64,000 nucleotides of DNA. Origin: Meandrina meandrites. Its lineage: Eukaryota; Cnidaria; Anthozoa; Scleractinia; Meandrinidae. Both the position numbers and the translations under genes were made by a program. Each line of letters starts with the position of its first letter. Positions within the stretch are counted from its first letter, which is position 1. Shown here in pieces: positions 35,660 to 47,324 of the stretch. Below the pieces are notes generated by a model. It made no database searches and was not told where the DNA came from. It was given only the letters and a program-made list of their open reading frames with translations. The DNA lies in the NCBI GenBank assembly GCA_963693305.1, contig OY855905.1, forward strand, positions 24,603,937 through 24,667,936, read 5' to 3'.

Positions 35660-36063
35660 TACCGTAATGTCGATTTAGCTCCCGGGGCGCTTATTTACTT
35701 TTGGAAACTCAACGGAGGGCGCTTATTCGGGACAGGGCGCTTATTTAATTTTTGAGAAACAACCAAATGTTTAAATGTCAAAATACCTAACAATAACAGA
35801 AACTGTACAAGTAACAAATTGTTGAAAGCTCAGTTACTTTTAAAAGAATTGTTCATTTTAGCAGTAACAAAAATACATGTATGGTAGGGTGAATGTTCAT
35901 GAGTCAATCTATTCGACGTCGATGACTTCAGTTTCAAGAATCAGGTCGCTTATTAAAATGGGGGCGCTTATTAGAATGGGGGCGCTTATTGGATTGGGGG
36001 CGCTAATTGGCAAAAACACATTCGAAGCGGGGCGCTTATTCGGAGGGGGGCGCTTATTGGAAA
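35660..36063. repeat. GGGGCGCTTATT repeat block
   Basis: About eight copies of GGGGCGCTTATT or near variants, spaced mostly 18-20 bp at 35940-36062 and wider at 35690-35745. It looks like a dispersed element with tandem ends. A frame through it (35877-36092) is a repeat product. Confidence 0.7.
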
Positions 36064-36069
36064 GATGTT

Positions 36070-36923
36070 ATCAAAGGTGTCCCCCATCGTGAAGCTTTAT
36101 GAGATCTTATTGACACCTTGACCATAGTCAATCTAATTATGGTAGTCTTGCATCAAATCATAGTGGATCAAACTGTATGCAAAGACAATGTGAGTGTAAT
36201 ACAGTACCTGCAGCTGTTCCTGTTAAAGATTTTAGCTGGGCCACACTGCTTCGCATGTAAATATGTACCATTATTTTATGGCAAGGCAGTCTTGAGGTAA
36301 ATCTGAGCGTTGAGATTGGTTCTTCATTGGTCGGCACTTTGCCATACGGACCGTCTGCATGGAAATGGCCATAAGCTGTGTATTTTTGTTTTCGAAAGCC
36401 AGCAAATTCAAAATTTGCAGCTAAAACTAGTGCCATATAATAAACTACTGACTAACCTAGCTTGCTCGAACCGTACTGGGAAAATTGGGCCCCAGTCTTT
36501 TTTGTACCGCCACGACCTCGGGCCAATATTCCCCTGAACGGCCCTCGCGCTCGGTTAGCAAGAGGTTAATTGTACAGGCGGACGTCCAACTGACCTATCA
36601 CTTATGACCAGACAAAGGGATGTATTTTGTCTAGCGGAAGAACCACGGCATTGATGTTGTAGCTTTCATTAACTAATTTCTTAATAAATCTGGGGACTTG
36701 ACTCGATGTCGTTTTAGTTCACAAAAGGCGATGTGACCTCCTAGGATTAATCACCTCTTGTGAGAGTTTAAATATAGTCATCATTAATAACTTGAATTTC
36801 TGCGTTATTATTTGGCGATATAATGCAATGTCATTTTCATTTGCAAGTCGCATGTTTAGATGTTTTCATAGACACAATTAGTATGCTCATGGCAAATAAG
36901 TAGTCCGTGCACAAATAAATTTA
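36070..36923. other. No feature seen
   Basis: Spacer with short open frames on both strands that have no recognisable motif. Confidence 0.4.
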
Positions 36924-37089
36924 CCTAATTCACAGGCAGCCCAAGCTCACGTTTCGAGCGGTTGGTAGGTATAAATTGGTGTTGCGTAACACTAGACCGT
37001 TGAGAATATTATAAGGCTTTGTATGGGATTTGGGTCGATTTTGGCCGTCTTTATGCTTAAAATACAGTCAATATACAAAATAAACTTAC

Positions 37090-37205
37090 TTTTGCCATTT
37101 GCTGTGTCCTTTTGCCTGTTTTGCGTCTTGAAGTGGTGTTTTAGTCGATTTTTCTCTTCCCTGTTCCTTCCTTCCTAAGACGGAGTCAAGGCGAAACACT
37201 GCCAT
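37090..37205 (-). CDS. Possible first exon in the left arm of the fold-back element
   Basis: ATG at 37205, 38 codons plus 2 nt, then GTAAGT. The peptide is basic (begins MAVFRLDSVLGRKEQ). It is identical to the frame in the right arm and points away from the loop. It may be an N-terminal exon of an element-encoded protein, or a captured exon. No downstream exon found. Confidence 0.3.
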
Positions 37206-37753
37206 GGCGATCGATCCGCCACCGAGCGGCGATTTTTAGCCCGAAAATCGGTCCCAACGGCGTCTTTTCCTTTCTCACGTAAAGGTCGTTAGCTCTCCTC
37301 CTCCCACGAATCCACAGCTTTGGAAAATCTCAATGCATACCCTTTGAAATAAACCGATTGCCACGACTAATCCATAGGTTTCGGAGGTCTGCAATTCCTG
37401 TGTCCATACGTCCACGGGAGGGAAGGTAAAAATTACTTAGAAAGTTTCGGATTGCGACTAAGTAATTTTTACCTTCCCTCCCGTGGACGTATGTGGATTT
37501 GACACCAGGCCAGGCCGCTAAGCCTAGTTTGAAACGGTCGTGTCAACTTCGAATTACACAGGAATTGCAGACCTCCGAAACCTATGGATTAGTCGTGGCA
37601 ATCGGTTTATTTCAAAGGGTATGCATTGAGATTTTCCAAAGCTGTGGATTCGTGGGAGGAGGAGAGCTAACGACCTTTACGTGAGAAAGGAAAAGACGCC
37701 GTTGGGACCGATTTTCGGGCTAAAAATCGCCGCTCGATGGCGGATCGATCGCC

Positions 37754-37869
37754 ATGGCAGTGTTTCGCCTTGACTCCGTCTTAGGAAGGAAGGAACAGGG
37801 AAGAGAAAAATCGACTAAAACACCACTTCAAGACGCAAAACAGGCAAAAGGACACAGCAAATGGCAAAA
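37754..37869 (+). CDS. Possible first exon in the right arm of the fold-back element
   Basis: Mirror copy of the frame at 37205-37090: ATG at 37754, 116 nt, donor AAAA|GTAAGT. Conservation of start and donor in both arms follows from arm identity, so it is not independent support for coding. Confidence 0.3.
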
Positions 37870-38089
37870 GTAAGTTTATTTTGTATATTGACTGTATTTT
37901 AAGCATAAATACGGCCAAAATCGACCCAAATCCCATACAAAGCCTTATAATATTCTCAACGGTCTAGTGTTACGCAACACCAATTTATACCTACCAACCG
38001 CTCGAAACGTGTAGTGAGCTTGGGCTGCCTGTGCCTAATTGACAGCGCAATTTAGGTTAAGTTGCACTTCGAAGCAAACTAGGTCGGTG

Positions 38090-38300
38090 CACCCCAAATG
38101 CCATATCCCAGATTCCATCAGGCACGAAGCAAATAGGAACACCATTCTCCCTTGGTGAGATGCTAGTCAAACGCCAGGTTCTTACCCACCCCACCCCAGC
38201 ATTTTGAAAGGTTGCCCTAACAGTTGTCCAGTACCCATTTATACTTCTGGGTAGCGAGGGGCACTGTAAGAGTTAACGTTCTTAGCCAAAGAGTCTGTTA
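38090..38300. repeat. Degenerate SINE-body repeat
   Basis: Contains TGAGATGCTAGTC and CCCATTTATACTTCTGGGT, matching blocks in the better-preserved copy at 53085-53290. Confidence 0.5.
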
Positions 38301-38304
38301 CGCG

Positions 38305-39475
38305 TTACCATAATGAGCGCAGTATACGTAGATGGGACTTCAGTACTTTCAGTTGGTGATCATCTTGACACCAACAAAAATAATAAAAAACACTATTTTT
38401 TAATGCCAACATGTAAAACCAACGAAAAACCAATAAAACAGCAGTCAAAATCCTGACGAACAATATCACACCGGACTCAACTATGGTTGCCTGATACAGC
38501 TTCAAGTAACATAGCTTAGATTTTTGACAGCGAGAGCCCATGAGTGGCATTAATTCTCTAACATTTATGTCATTTACTGAAGAAATCTAAAGCAAGCACT
38601 AAAAAAACACTATGTTGTAATCCATCGTACAGAACAAGATGGCGACTGGTGCATTTGCCCATATTTCTTAGTGCACAAAAAACCCTAAAAGGATTATCGA
38701 TAAATTAAAATGCTACATAAGAGGTTCTTAAAAACTTCAATTCTAGCATACACAATTTTATACTCAGTGGAAAAAATTCCCCCCAAATATGGGCTGTGTT
38801 AGGCTCGTAAGGCATTGAGGTAAAATGTACAGCCGCCATCTTTTTCCTTATGGTGGATTACTTCAGATATATGTGTGAATGATTCGATTTCACCTCGATA
38901 AAAACAAGAATTGAAACATTGTACTCATGCTTTAAATTTAATGCACCTGCAACTTAGGAATCAATAATTCACATTTTAATCTTAATACAAAATCCCTTTG
39001 GATATAGGTAAAGAATCTACTTAATTAAAACGATTCTTCATCTAATAATACACAATTCTATCGATATAATTGGTGCACAAGATTTTTAAAAAGTCCAAAA
39101 ATAGATATTTTTGGAAATGCTGTACTACCTTAATTAATAAGCTTCAACTTTGGTGGGAATCGATATCATCAACATCATAGTTTGGGCAATAGCCTTTATG
39201 ACTTGGGACTAATCAAATCATGACGGTGAACCTAAGTCACTAACCGCAAGTAATAAAGGGAACAAAGATTATAATCGATATGAACTATAATTAATACCAT
39301 AAACTAAACTCGATTACCTTACATATTGCTAGCAGTTTATTCTAAATTTCAACAATTCTGTATCGAGGTGTCACATTTGGATGCAATAGTGAAACGCTCG
39401 TAAATGCAAGTGCAATTTTGGATTGTTTTGTGTGCTTTTTTTTCACTTGGACTTAAGTTGGTTACATTGTAAAAA
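38305..39475. other. No gene recognised
   Basis: AT-rich spacer. The minus-strand frame at 38305-38550 shows no domain. Confidence 0.4.
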
Positions 39476-39477
39476 CT

Positions 39478-39602
39478 CATTCATTCATTCATTCATTCAT
39501 TCATTCATTCATTCATTCATTCATTCATTCATTCATTCATTCATTCATTCATTCATTCATTCATTCATTCATTCATTCATTCATTCATTCATTCATTCAT
39601 TC
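39478..39602 (+). repeat. (ATTC)n microsatellite
   Basis: About 31 tetranucleotide units, almost uninterrupted. The Ser-Phe-Ile-His frame through it is a repeat product. Confidence 0.97.
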
Positions 39603-40219
39603 TTTCATTCTCTTTCGCACTGTAGATGTCTACGTGTCGTGTACTGCAGATTTACAAGTTCATAGAGGAGACAAAATAAAAAAGGCCGAGTTTTGTTATA
39701 CAGTTACACTATGCACTAAATTGTGTAACTTATGCATGATTATTATACAGCCATGTTTTCGCGTTGTGCACGTTCACGGGGAGAGAGAAGTGTGAAGATA
39801 CCGTCAAACATTTAAATTCTTCAATTACAGTATATACATAGCATAGATTGGTGGCCTTATATTTTCTACTTAACTGGCTGGAGTTAATATTTTAATAATA
39901 TTTTCTCTGTGCCTAGTGTTTCATTTCGGCCACAAACTTTGACAGACGCCGATGACGCCTAAGTTAACTGGCGTCTGAAATCAATCAGATGCTCAGTCTG
40001 TTTTGCTCAACAGTAGAGGAATCAAAGATTATTAGCATTAATGGAATTTATAGTGGCATTTCCACAAAGTAGATCTTCATCCACTACTCCCTGATGTAAA
40101 AAAAAAAAAATGTAAATGTTGTTTATAGTGGCCATGCACTTAGCTTCGAGATAGCTAGTTTGCAGGCATGCCACTGAAAAATAGGAAACAAATAATTTTT
40201 TAAATGAACATAACATGGT

Positions 40220-40393
40220 TAAAAATCCCAACTGGCTGGAGGCAGACCAGTTGGCTATATACAAAGCGTGACCGAGGATTTGAACTCGGGACGACCGTGA
40301 AACAAATCCAGCTAGTGGCAGGGTGGAGGGCTTGAACCCGGGACCTCCGGATTACAAGACCAGCGCCCTAAACCACTCGGCCACGCTGCCTCC
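40220..40393 (-). repeat. tRNA-derived SINE, family 1
   Basis: On minus: GGAGGCAGCGTGGCCGAGTG head (A box), GGGTTCAAGCCC B box, a second B-box-like GAGTTCAAATCC, and a CCAGTTGGGAT end. Well preserved. It abuts the next SINE head-to-tail. Confidence 0.8.
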
Positions 40394-40566
40394 AATTGGA
40401 ATTTAGAAGTGTTGGTTTTTGTGGAGAGAAGAAAACCGGAGAACCCGGAGAAAAACCCCCGGAGCAAGGACGAGAACCAACAACAAACTCAACCCACATA
40501 TGATGCGGGGTCCGGGAATCGAACCCGAGCCACAGCGCTCTTACCACTGAGCCACCCCTGCTCCTC
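40394..40566 (-). repeat. tRNA-derived SINE, family 2
   Basis: On minus: GTGGCTCAGTGGTAAGAGCG (A box), GGGTTCGATTCCC (B box), then a GTTGAGTTTGTTGTTGG body. The same body occurs at 42690-42725 on plus. The tRNA head matches tRNA consensus boxes, but the downstream body shows it is a SINE. Confidence 0.8.
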
Positions 40567-41416
40567 TTGATGTAAAATGCTGCTTTTATTTTAGAAAGCT
40601 GCTCTACCCAAATTTAAAGTTTCTTCCTTACGGTGTAAGCATTTTTTACTTATACATGAACTAAATACAAATTCAACTTTGGGGATTTTCTGACCCATGA
40701 TTTTTTTTTTCATTAAAACCAAGATGGCGGGTTCCGAGCTTGATGACGTAATTATGTTGTGATATGACGTCCAATTTTTACGTGATAACTACTTGAATAA
40801 ACAACTTTGCATGCTCTACATACCGTACAAGTCTCACAAAAATTATATATAGCATAAATGCTTTAGAGATACACGGCACGGGGAGGGGAGGACTTCTTGC
40901 TTCCCTCACAGGTCCCCGAACTAAAAAAAAGCCCAAGCAGAATTGGATTAAGCCACTCGAAATTTGAGTAAACATGGGCGTGAATCATGGGGGTGAAAGC
41001 TCCTGAAAGCTGTTGCATCCAAGAGAACGAAAACCCTTGATCAAAGACTTATTAAAGCATGCTTATCTCCTGCTGCTAACGCCCTTTGTTAAGTCCCTGT
41101 CTGGCCTGCGAAGGAAACGCTTTCACCACAAGCAGTAAGTTTGTTTATCATTATCCCATTCTGCTCCATGGAAATATTCTCGTGATTAACTAACACTGTT
41201 AACTAAAGAACTTTCTGCTAACTGCCATAAGTGCTGCTTTCTCGATCGATATCGCATTTCTTCTTCGATAGGCCATGGCTTAGTAATCTTGAAGCATCCC
41301 CTCTCCCCTGGTAACGATGGTAGGTGTTAAAATCTATGTAGCGTAGAATTTCTCACTTCAACAAAAAAATTTCCAAGCGATGGTTTGTTTGCCCCTCATT
41401 AAAACTATGCATATCT

Positions 41417-43221
41417 TCAGTATTGTACTATATCCTGCTGTGCGGGAAAACGTCCACTTGGAGTGGTCTGGGCTGTTATGACTACGGTCTTCTGCCTGTT
41501 TCGGCAATTTGGTTGGCAACCCCAACATCTTAAGCAAAGGCAACAGCCAAGCGTAGAAGCCAGTTCTCTGCGAAAACTGCCACTAAGAATGACATAAAGG
41601 CACGGGTTTATGGCGCTGTTTGCATGTGCTAACCAGTACAAAATGTAGTAAATTTCCAGCGATACTTTGTGCATATGTTCAGGTCGTACAAACCAAAAGT
41701 AATGATTAACGTACGTTGGGAACCAGCAAAGCGCAAAAACTACGACAAGGATGACCAGCCGTCGCACAACTTTGCGTTTAGACATTTCAGCCACGACGCG
41801 ATTCTTAACTGTCCGGTTTCCTGGGATAATACGACGCCATAACTTACGACAAATTGAGAAGTAAACAATAGCCATGATGAAAAGAGGGAATACGTACAGT
41901 ATGATAAACACACAGATGTGGAAGACCTTGAGTAAGCGATAAGTTTGTTCAAGGGTTGGATCATTTGGATCCTGCCATGGCCAAACCTGTATACATATGT
42001 GCACATTTCGTCCTGGATCGGGCTGAACTTGAAAAAAGACAGGGTATGGGCTCATTAACACAATCGATAAAATCCAAATGATTGCTGACAGGACTCTTGG
42101 CTTTCGGAATAACTTATCTCTCAGGGGGTAGAATACAGCGTAAAATCTGTCGATCGAAATGACCAACATTGTAAAAACTGTCGCTGCTATGGAAACGGGA
42201 ATTACGTAGAACAAGGCTTTGCAGGTGATGTTGCCCATTGTTCCTCCGAGCCAAACGACGTCACGGTAATAATGAGCCACAGTAAATGGCATAGCTGTGA
42301 CAGTCAACAGCAAATCTGCAAAGGCCATGTTGGCGATGAATAAGTTTGTGATACTAGTTGCCGAAGACCTCTTTAATGCCACGAACAAACCAAAAGAGTT
42401 GCCGAATAGTGCAATGATGAAAATTGCTGCGTATGCTGACGCCATGCCAATCTTAAAATCTGATGGTAGTGGAATACCAAACTGTGGAAGGATGGAGCTT
42501 GTGGGATGGGTGACATTTGTTCCTGAAAAGAAAAAGATGACATTGCGTCTCTTTAGTAGCCTTCTTCGCAAGTTTTCTTCGCAAGTTTTTTGTTTGAGAT
42601 GGTGGTGGTGGTGGTGGTGGTGGTGTAATTGGGGGCAGGGGTGGTGCAGTGGTGAGGGCAATTGCTTCTCGATTTCGAATCCCAGTCCTGGCGTCGTATG
42701 TGGGTTGAGTTTGTTGTTGGTTCTCTAACCCTCGTTTAATGAAGTCCATTAATTTAAATTTATTTTTTTTAACTCTAAAAGTCTGGGGACGAGAAAGATG
42801 CGTCCCCAGTTTCCTCTCGGCCACTTTTCTGGCTCCCAGACTCCAGCTCTAGAGAGTTAGCTGAGGAAGAGGCTATGTCCTTACAATGTCAATTCCCCAG
42901 TTTCACATCTCCCAAAAAACACTTTGTTTGCGCCTCCTCCCCCCCCCCCCCCCCCCCCACGAAAGAAACAAAAACAAAACAAAAAACAATTGTATAAGCA
43001 TTGTTTTCAATTTCTTCTGGGACATAGGTCGTCCCAAGAGAAATTTAAATTAGTACATATGCAAAATTTTGGGGGCAAACAAGGTGTATTATGAGAGATA
43101 TGGAAATGGTGAATACTTGAATTGCGATCTCATCAACTCAAAACTAATGAGGAACATGAATACTGTTACCATTTGCTCCTGTTAAGCCAGTATCGTTGGT
43201 CATATTTATGGGAGTTGGCAT
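41417..43221 (-). CDS. Rhodopsin-family GPCR 2, spliced, neuropeptide-receptor type
   Basis: Exons on minus: 43221-43170 and 42522-41417, 385 residues. The first coding exon gives 17 residues with two glycosylation sites (NMT, NDT) and ends G|GTAACA in phase 1. The second starts after TTTTTCTTTTCAG in phase 1, restoring Gly then TNVTH (third site). Receptor marks: GN in TM1, FADLLL in TM2, DRF in TM3, CWFP in TM6 and NPCLY in TM7, with a Cys-rich proximal tail (possible palmitoylation). The apparent longer N-terminus with a His run is intron: a GGT repeat plus a SINE read backwards. Exon 1 itself begins after CGCAG at 43231, as in GPCR 3. Closest relative here is the gene at 60259. Ligand unknown. 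Confidence 0.88.
42598..42626 (+). repeat. (GGT)n microsatellite in GPCR 2 intron
   Basis: About nine GGT units; read on minus it yields the false poly-His. Confidence 0.9.
42631..42750 (+). repeat. tRNA-derived SINE, family 2, in GPCR 2 intron
   Basis: TGGTGCAGTGGTGAGGGC (A box), GATTTCGAATCCC (B box), then GGGTTGAGTTTGTTGTTGG, the same body as at 40394-40566. Confidence 0.75.
42938..42958 (+). repeat. Poly(C) tract
   Basis: About 20 C residues in the GPCR 2 intron, followed by an A-rich stretch. Length may be unreliable in the assembly. Confidence 0.85.
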
Positions 43222-43231
43222 CTTTAAGATC
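43170..43231 (-). CDS. GPCR 2 first coding exon
   Basis: Acceptor TTACGCAG, then GATCTTAAAG and ATG at 43221, 17 whole codons and donor at 43169. The matching exon of GPCR 3 (62290-62225) has the same acceptor-GATC-AG-ATG layout, similar length (52 against 55 coding nt) and the same phase. Confidence 0.75.
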
Positions 43232-46200
43232 CTGCGTAATTCAGAAAGACAGTGAACAGAATCAAATATGTTAAATTGCATCGAAATGCAAGTGATTTTT
43301 AGAATTCTTAAAATGAAGCAAATTTATCGTTAAATACATGGCGAAGCCTTATTCCAAGTGTTATGAAACGTGTCATAAAACAGAAAATAAGTTTTCTTTG
43401 TTCCGCAAAATCAACCAAGTCGCCTATAATTTTCGAAATTTGCTGAAAACCCCGCTAGTCTTAAGTAACAACCACTTGTAATTAACTAGAATGCGATTTG
43501 TAAGATATTGCAAAACAGAGATCAACGACGGGAAAATCAGTGACGTTTCTAAAATTGTCTCCAAAAAATCAAACTATGATTTTCGGTTATTTAAATTGAA
43601 TAGCCGTGTAAAATATTCTTTTAAAAAATATATTCTTAAAAGAACAGTTTTTTCGGCAGTTTTTAACTGCCCAAAGGTTTCCGCTGTTATTGTTCGGCTA
43701 CAGATTCCGTAAAGATTCAATGTGTAATTTTTTAACTGAAATCAGTACACTTTCATACGAGCTTCAAAATAAAAGAACTGGCAAAACACTAAATGACGTT
43801 GAAAAACGTAAGTCATACCTCTTCTTCTGAGTCTTACCTTTTTAATCGTTCAAATCCTCAACTCCGTCGAAGTTAGAGAGTGTCTGCACGGTCACCGTAA
43901 TCAGTATTATTACCAAGATTTCTAATACCCTTTGTTTGAACAATTTCATTTATCGCACTTAAGGCGTTTCCGTGTATTTGTAATGCGCGGCCTGTTTGAA
44001 TTGAGTGGATGAATGGCACCTGTCGCGAGAATTTAATTACTTAAGTGTCGTTTTGCGTCAGTAAAGAGGAGCACTTAAAACGTATGAAACCTTAATTCCT
44101 TGGCTTCCACAGCAGCTATTGAAAGTACTGATATCAATTCAAAATTAAAAGGAATTTTAAATCATCGCAAAAATTATTGTTGGAAGTTGGGAAGAAAATC
44201 AAACTAAGCCCATTCTCTGTGTTAATATTTGTTAAAGCTAGAGTAAGCATAAAATAAGCTAAAAATAGGCACTTAAAAGAAAACATCACTCGTAGAAAAT
44301 AAAACATCAAGTCACGTTGAGCGTTTTCGTAAACAATGTTCTTATATTGTCGGCCAGTTCTTTCCCAGATGAAAATTATCTACACTTTAGCCATCTACAA
44401 AGGGTCGAATTAGTCTTGGATAAGGCGGGGATAAGGCACACTTTAAATCCTTGCATAAACACAGGAAGGAACATTAAAGTGGCTGAGCCCATTTTCTGTG
44501 TTAATATTTGCTAAGAGAATTAAAGCCGACAGCACGCTGGTAATCCTCAAAAGGAGTATTAAACCTTTTGTAGAAATATTACTTGTAATAAATCAAGTTA
44601 TGGTATTCATTAATTTCTGAAAACATGATCATGAAAAATGCAAGAAATAACTGAATTAACGAGAAGGGTCCTCATTTAAGATAAAAAAAAAAGTGTAAAT
44701 GATTGAAGGAAAACTGTACTTTGTGAAAGTCCATTCTACTTTCAAATTTGTCTTGCAACAGAAGTGCACATCCCGCAGTTTTAATTTTTTTTTTCTGTAA
44801 TGCCTTGGGTCTTTTAGGTATAGAACCGACAAGAAACGCAAAGGACGTAAGAATACATGGTGGGTTTTTTTTTTTTTTTTGAAAAAAAAAAGTAGTCATA
44901 AGTTTATCGCTTACGTTTCCTTTGTGACTAAATAATACCACGGCAAAATGAACTAAAACCACTTTTTAAACTAAAATTACGCAACCGCAGTGTCACTCTG
45001 CATGTCATGTAGTACGTTGTTTTTGTTTCATTTACCAGAATGAGGAAGCTCTTTCTGCCCTGTATCTTTATTATGATAAAAAGGCAATCTTACTTAAAAA
45101 TGAATTTTTGTCCTTTGTATCTTGAGCAAATTTTTTCTGTGCGACGTGTAAAGAATTCTAATGAGCCACGATACGTGCAACACGTCCTGCCTTTCAATTA
45201 CATATGATGGGTGATCCAAGTGACATTCATAAAACGAATAATTGAATTTAAAAAATACCGTTTGAACAGTTTCGAAACAGTTCCGATTTAATAGTGAAAG
45301 ATGGTAAACGAATGATAGCAAAAATAAATTGCGTTTACAATTTCTCTAATTGGTTTTATATTTTAGCCTTATAGATATTAATCTTTTGCCGATATCTGGG
45401 CGACTTGCTCGCAAACCGAGTCTCGCTAATCACGCTTTGGTTTTGATTTTGTCTTTTTTTTTCACGTTAGCTTTCACTAACATCATAAGCATAAGTATCA
45501 GAATAGTGAGGAAAGCAGATTTCTAGAGTGACATAAACACAAGCAAATGCACAAGCTTACAAAGAATGCATATAGCCTGAATTTCAGTTGGTGGTGTTCG
45601 TTAGCGCTGTCAGATTGTTCAATAGATAAAGTAGATTATACTGTCAAAATCATTCGTTCCCACTCAAAAAGCTCTTTCGATAATATTTTAAATTTGTATT
45701 ATGTCTCAAAATTGAAAAATGAAGTGAAATTAACTCCTTTGTGGTAATTAAGAAACACGTTCATTTGGGACATTACAAATTTCAAAATACTCGATCTTCG
45801 AAACCAAGAACTGAATCGATGACAAAATGTGAAAAGAGAATATGTGAAAAAAAAAATACTGCTTTTGCAGGATTGACATGTACACGTACGATGAAAGACA
45901 GCCAAAGAGTCGATTTTTAAACATTCGCATAAACATGTGTAATGCTCAGTTCCCACAATGAAACATGTATCCATGGAATCATGGATCATTCAACGAAGTA
46001 ATTCTGAGACTTGGCAACGGGGAGAACCTGCATTTTTTCCCAGTTAGCCTGAAAAGACTATTTAGGTTCTAAGATAGGCTACCAATAGATTACAATGGAA
46101 CATCCTAACTCAGTCATATTGGAGTACTATAGTCCAATAAAATGTGAAGGTAGAATGAAACTCAAGATGATATTGCTGCACAGTACTCACTGAAAAGAGT

Positions 46201-46653
46201 TAGAGACTGCTGTGTTTGTGCCGTCACAGTTGTGTATAGTATCTACATAAACTGAGATGACATTGCTAGGGATTTGACTCATTTTCTTTGCCCAGTAAAG
46301 CTTGCTTTATTTGATTTGTAAATTCTAAGTTTAATAAATTCCATGAAATGAGATCCTGTTTTGCATTTTGGGCTAAAACAGGTATTTATATAAGGGGGTA
46401 TACGAAATTCAGGCCTAACAGGTTCTTAATTATGCTGGCTTATACTGTACTTCAGTTCCAAGATTTTCTGCTGGCATGCCTAACGGCCGGGAGAACTTTA
46501 ACCACGGACTGAATTCGTCGGATGGCACGCATAGCTCCAAAAGCGTTTAAGAACTAATCGGTCATAGAAATAATAAATGGCATCTGGGAGGAAAGGCCAA
46601 CTCCATACTAATGGCCTAAAATCGTGGAGTTATACGGCGCCAAAAATCTGGAA
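43232..46653. other. No gene recognised
   Basis: AT-rich spacer upstream of GPCR 2. A non-coding first exon and promoter of GPCR 2 should lie in the left part but are not visible. Short open frames on both strands have no motifs. Confidence 0.4.
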
Positions 46654-46825
46654 CTCTATACCAGGAGCCATAATGGTAGGAGACCGTAAGCGCGAGATCT
46701 GGCCTTGTCCCTATGATATGGGTCAAAATTTCTATTTTTAGAACAAATCGTGTCATCCCGCGAGGAGCGCGCGCGTACTGCCGCGAGGATTTCGCGAGGA
46801 CGTCGCGCGGAGAAATATAAACAAA

Positions 46826-47123
46826 ATGGCGTCCAAAATAACCTCTGCAAGTGAAGTAAACACTGGCTTTCTTTCATCAGTTTCTACTCCTAATTTACGT
46901 CAAGGTCTCCTTGAGCACTTCTTTGAATGTAGCCAGGAAAGTGAGGATGATTCAAGTGATTCGGATGTCTGTAGTAGTATTTTTTTCGGACAAATCCAGT
47001 CGCGAAGACTCGTTAAACATGTCGTACGAGGAATCACACAGTGGTCAAGACAATTTTCTAAACGTTTCACAGCCCAGCGATATAGGCAACCAAAGAATAC
47101 AGAATGACAGCAAAAAAGGATGA
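46826..47123 (+). pseudogene. Frameshifted small protein gene in the hAT-like element
   Basis: A frame starting at 46826 (MASKITSAS) runs through an acidic Ser/Glu/Asp stretch (ECSQESEDDSSDSDV). After a T run at 46980-46986 the coding character appears to continue in another frame to 47123 (DKSSREDSLNMSYEESHSG). This suggests a one- or two-base slip in the T run. No domain is recognised; it may be the N-terminal region of an element protein. Confidence 0.45.
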
Positions 47124-47324
47124 AAACATATTTTTGCCGAAATACGATTGTATACGCCATTTCGACCTTTTCTTGATGCTTTGTTGTAAGTTACATGTGA
47201 CTTTCATATCATATAAAATTACATATATATTGCAGAATGAAAATATTTTCATTTAAGTCACTTATCCGACTAATGCTGCTCCAAAATATTTCTTTTAGTA
47301 TCCTGTATTATAATTCGCAGTGCA

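Larger units (their letters stand above)
36931..38033. mobile_element. Long-arm fold-back transposon with 7-bp target duplication
   Basis: A nearly perfect palindrome. Left arm 36931-37440, 17-bp loop 37441-37457, right arm 37458-38033, which has one extra block of about 60 bp near 37490-37555. Outer ends are CACAGGCAGCCCAAGC and its inverse, flanked by CCTAATT at 36924-36930 and 38034-38040. Each arm carries the same short open frame ending at a splice-donor-like site. Superfamily not assigned. Confidence 0.88.

Noticed and set aside
36931..38033. A pair of divergent host genes sharing a promoter
   Set aside because: The 7-bp target duplication and terminal repeats show it is an inserted palindromic element; the mirrored frames follow from arm identity.
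39478..39602. CRISPR-like array among the tandem repeats
   Set aside because: Pure short repeats without spacers in a metazoan genome; none of the tandem arrays in the window has unique spacers of even length.
39423..39665. Phe-Ile-His-Ser repeat protein
   Set aside because: It is a reading of the ATTC microsatellite with no conserved flank.
40220..40566. Functional tRNA genes on minus
   Set aside because: A and B boxes are good, but acceptor stems do not pair over the right length and SINE bodies follow directly; related copies occur at 13092 and 42631.
42453..42824. His/Pro-rich proteins at the start of GPCR 2 and in an overlapping frame
   Set aside because: They arise from a GGT microsatellite and SINE in the intron; a canonical acceptor at 42523 removes them.
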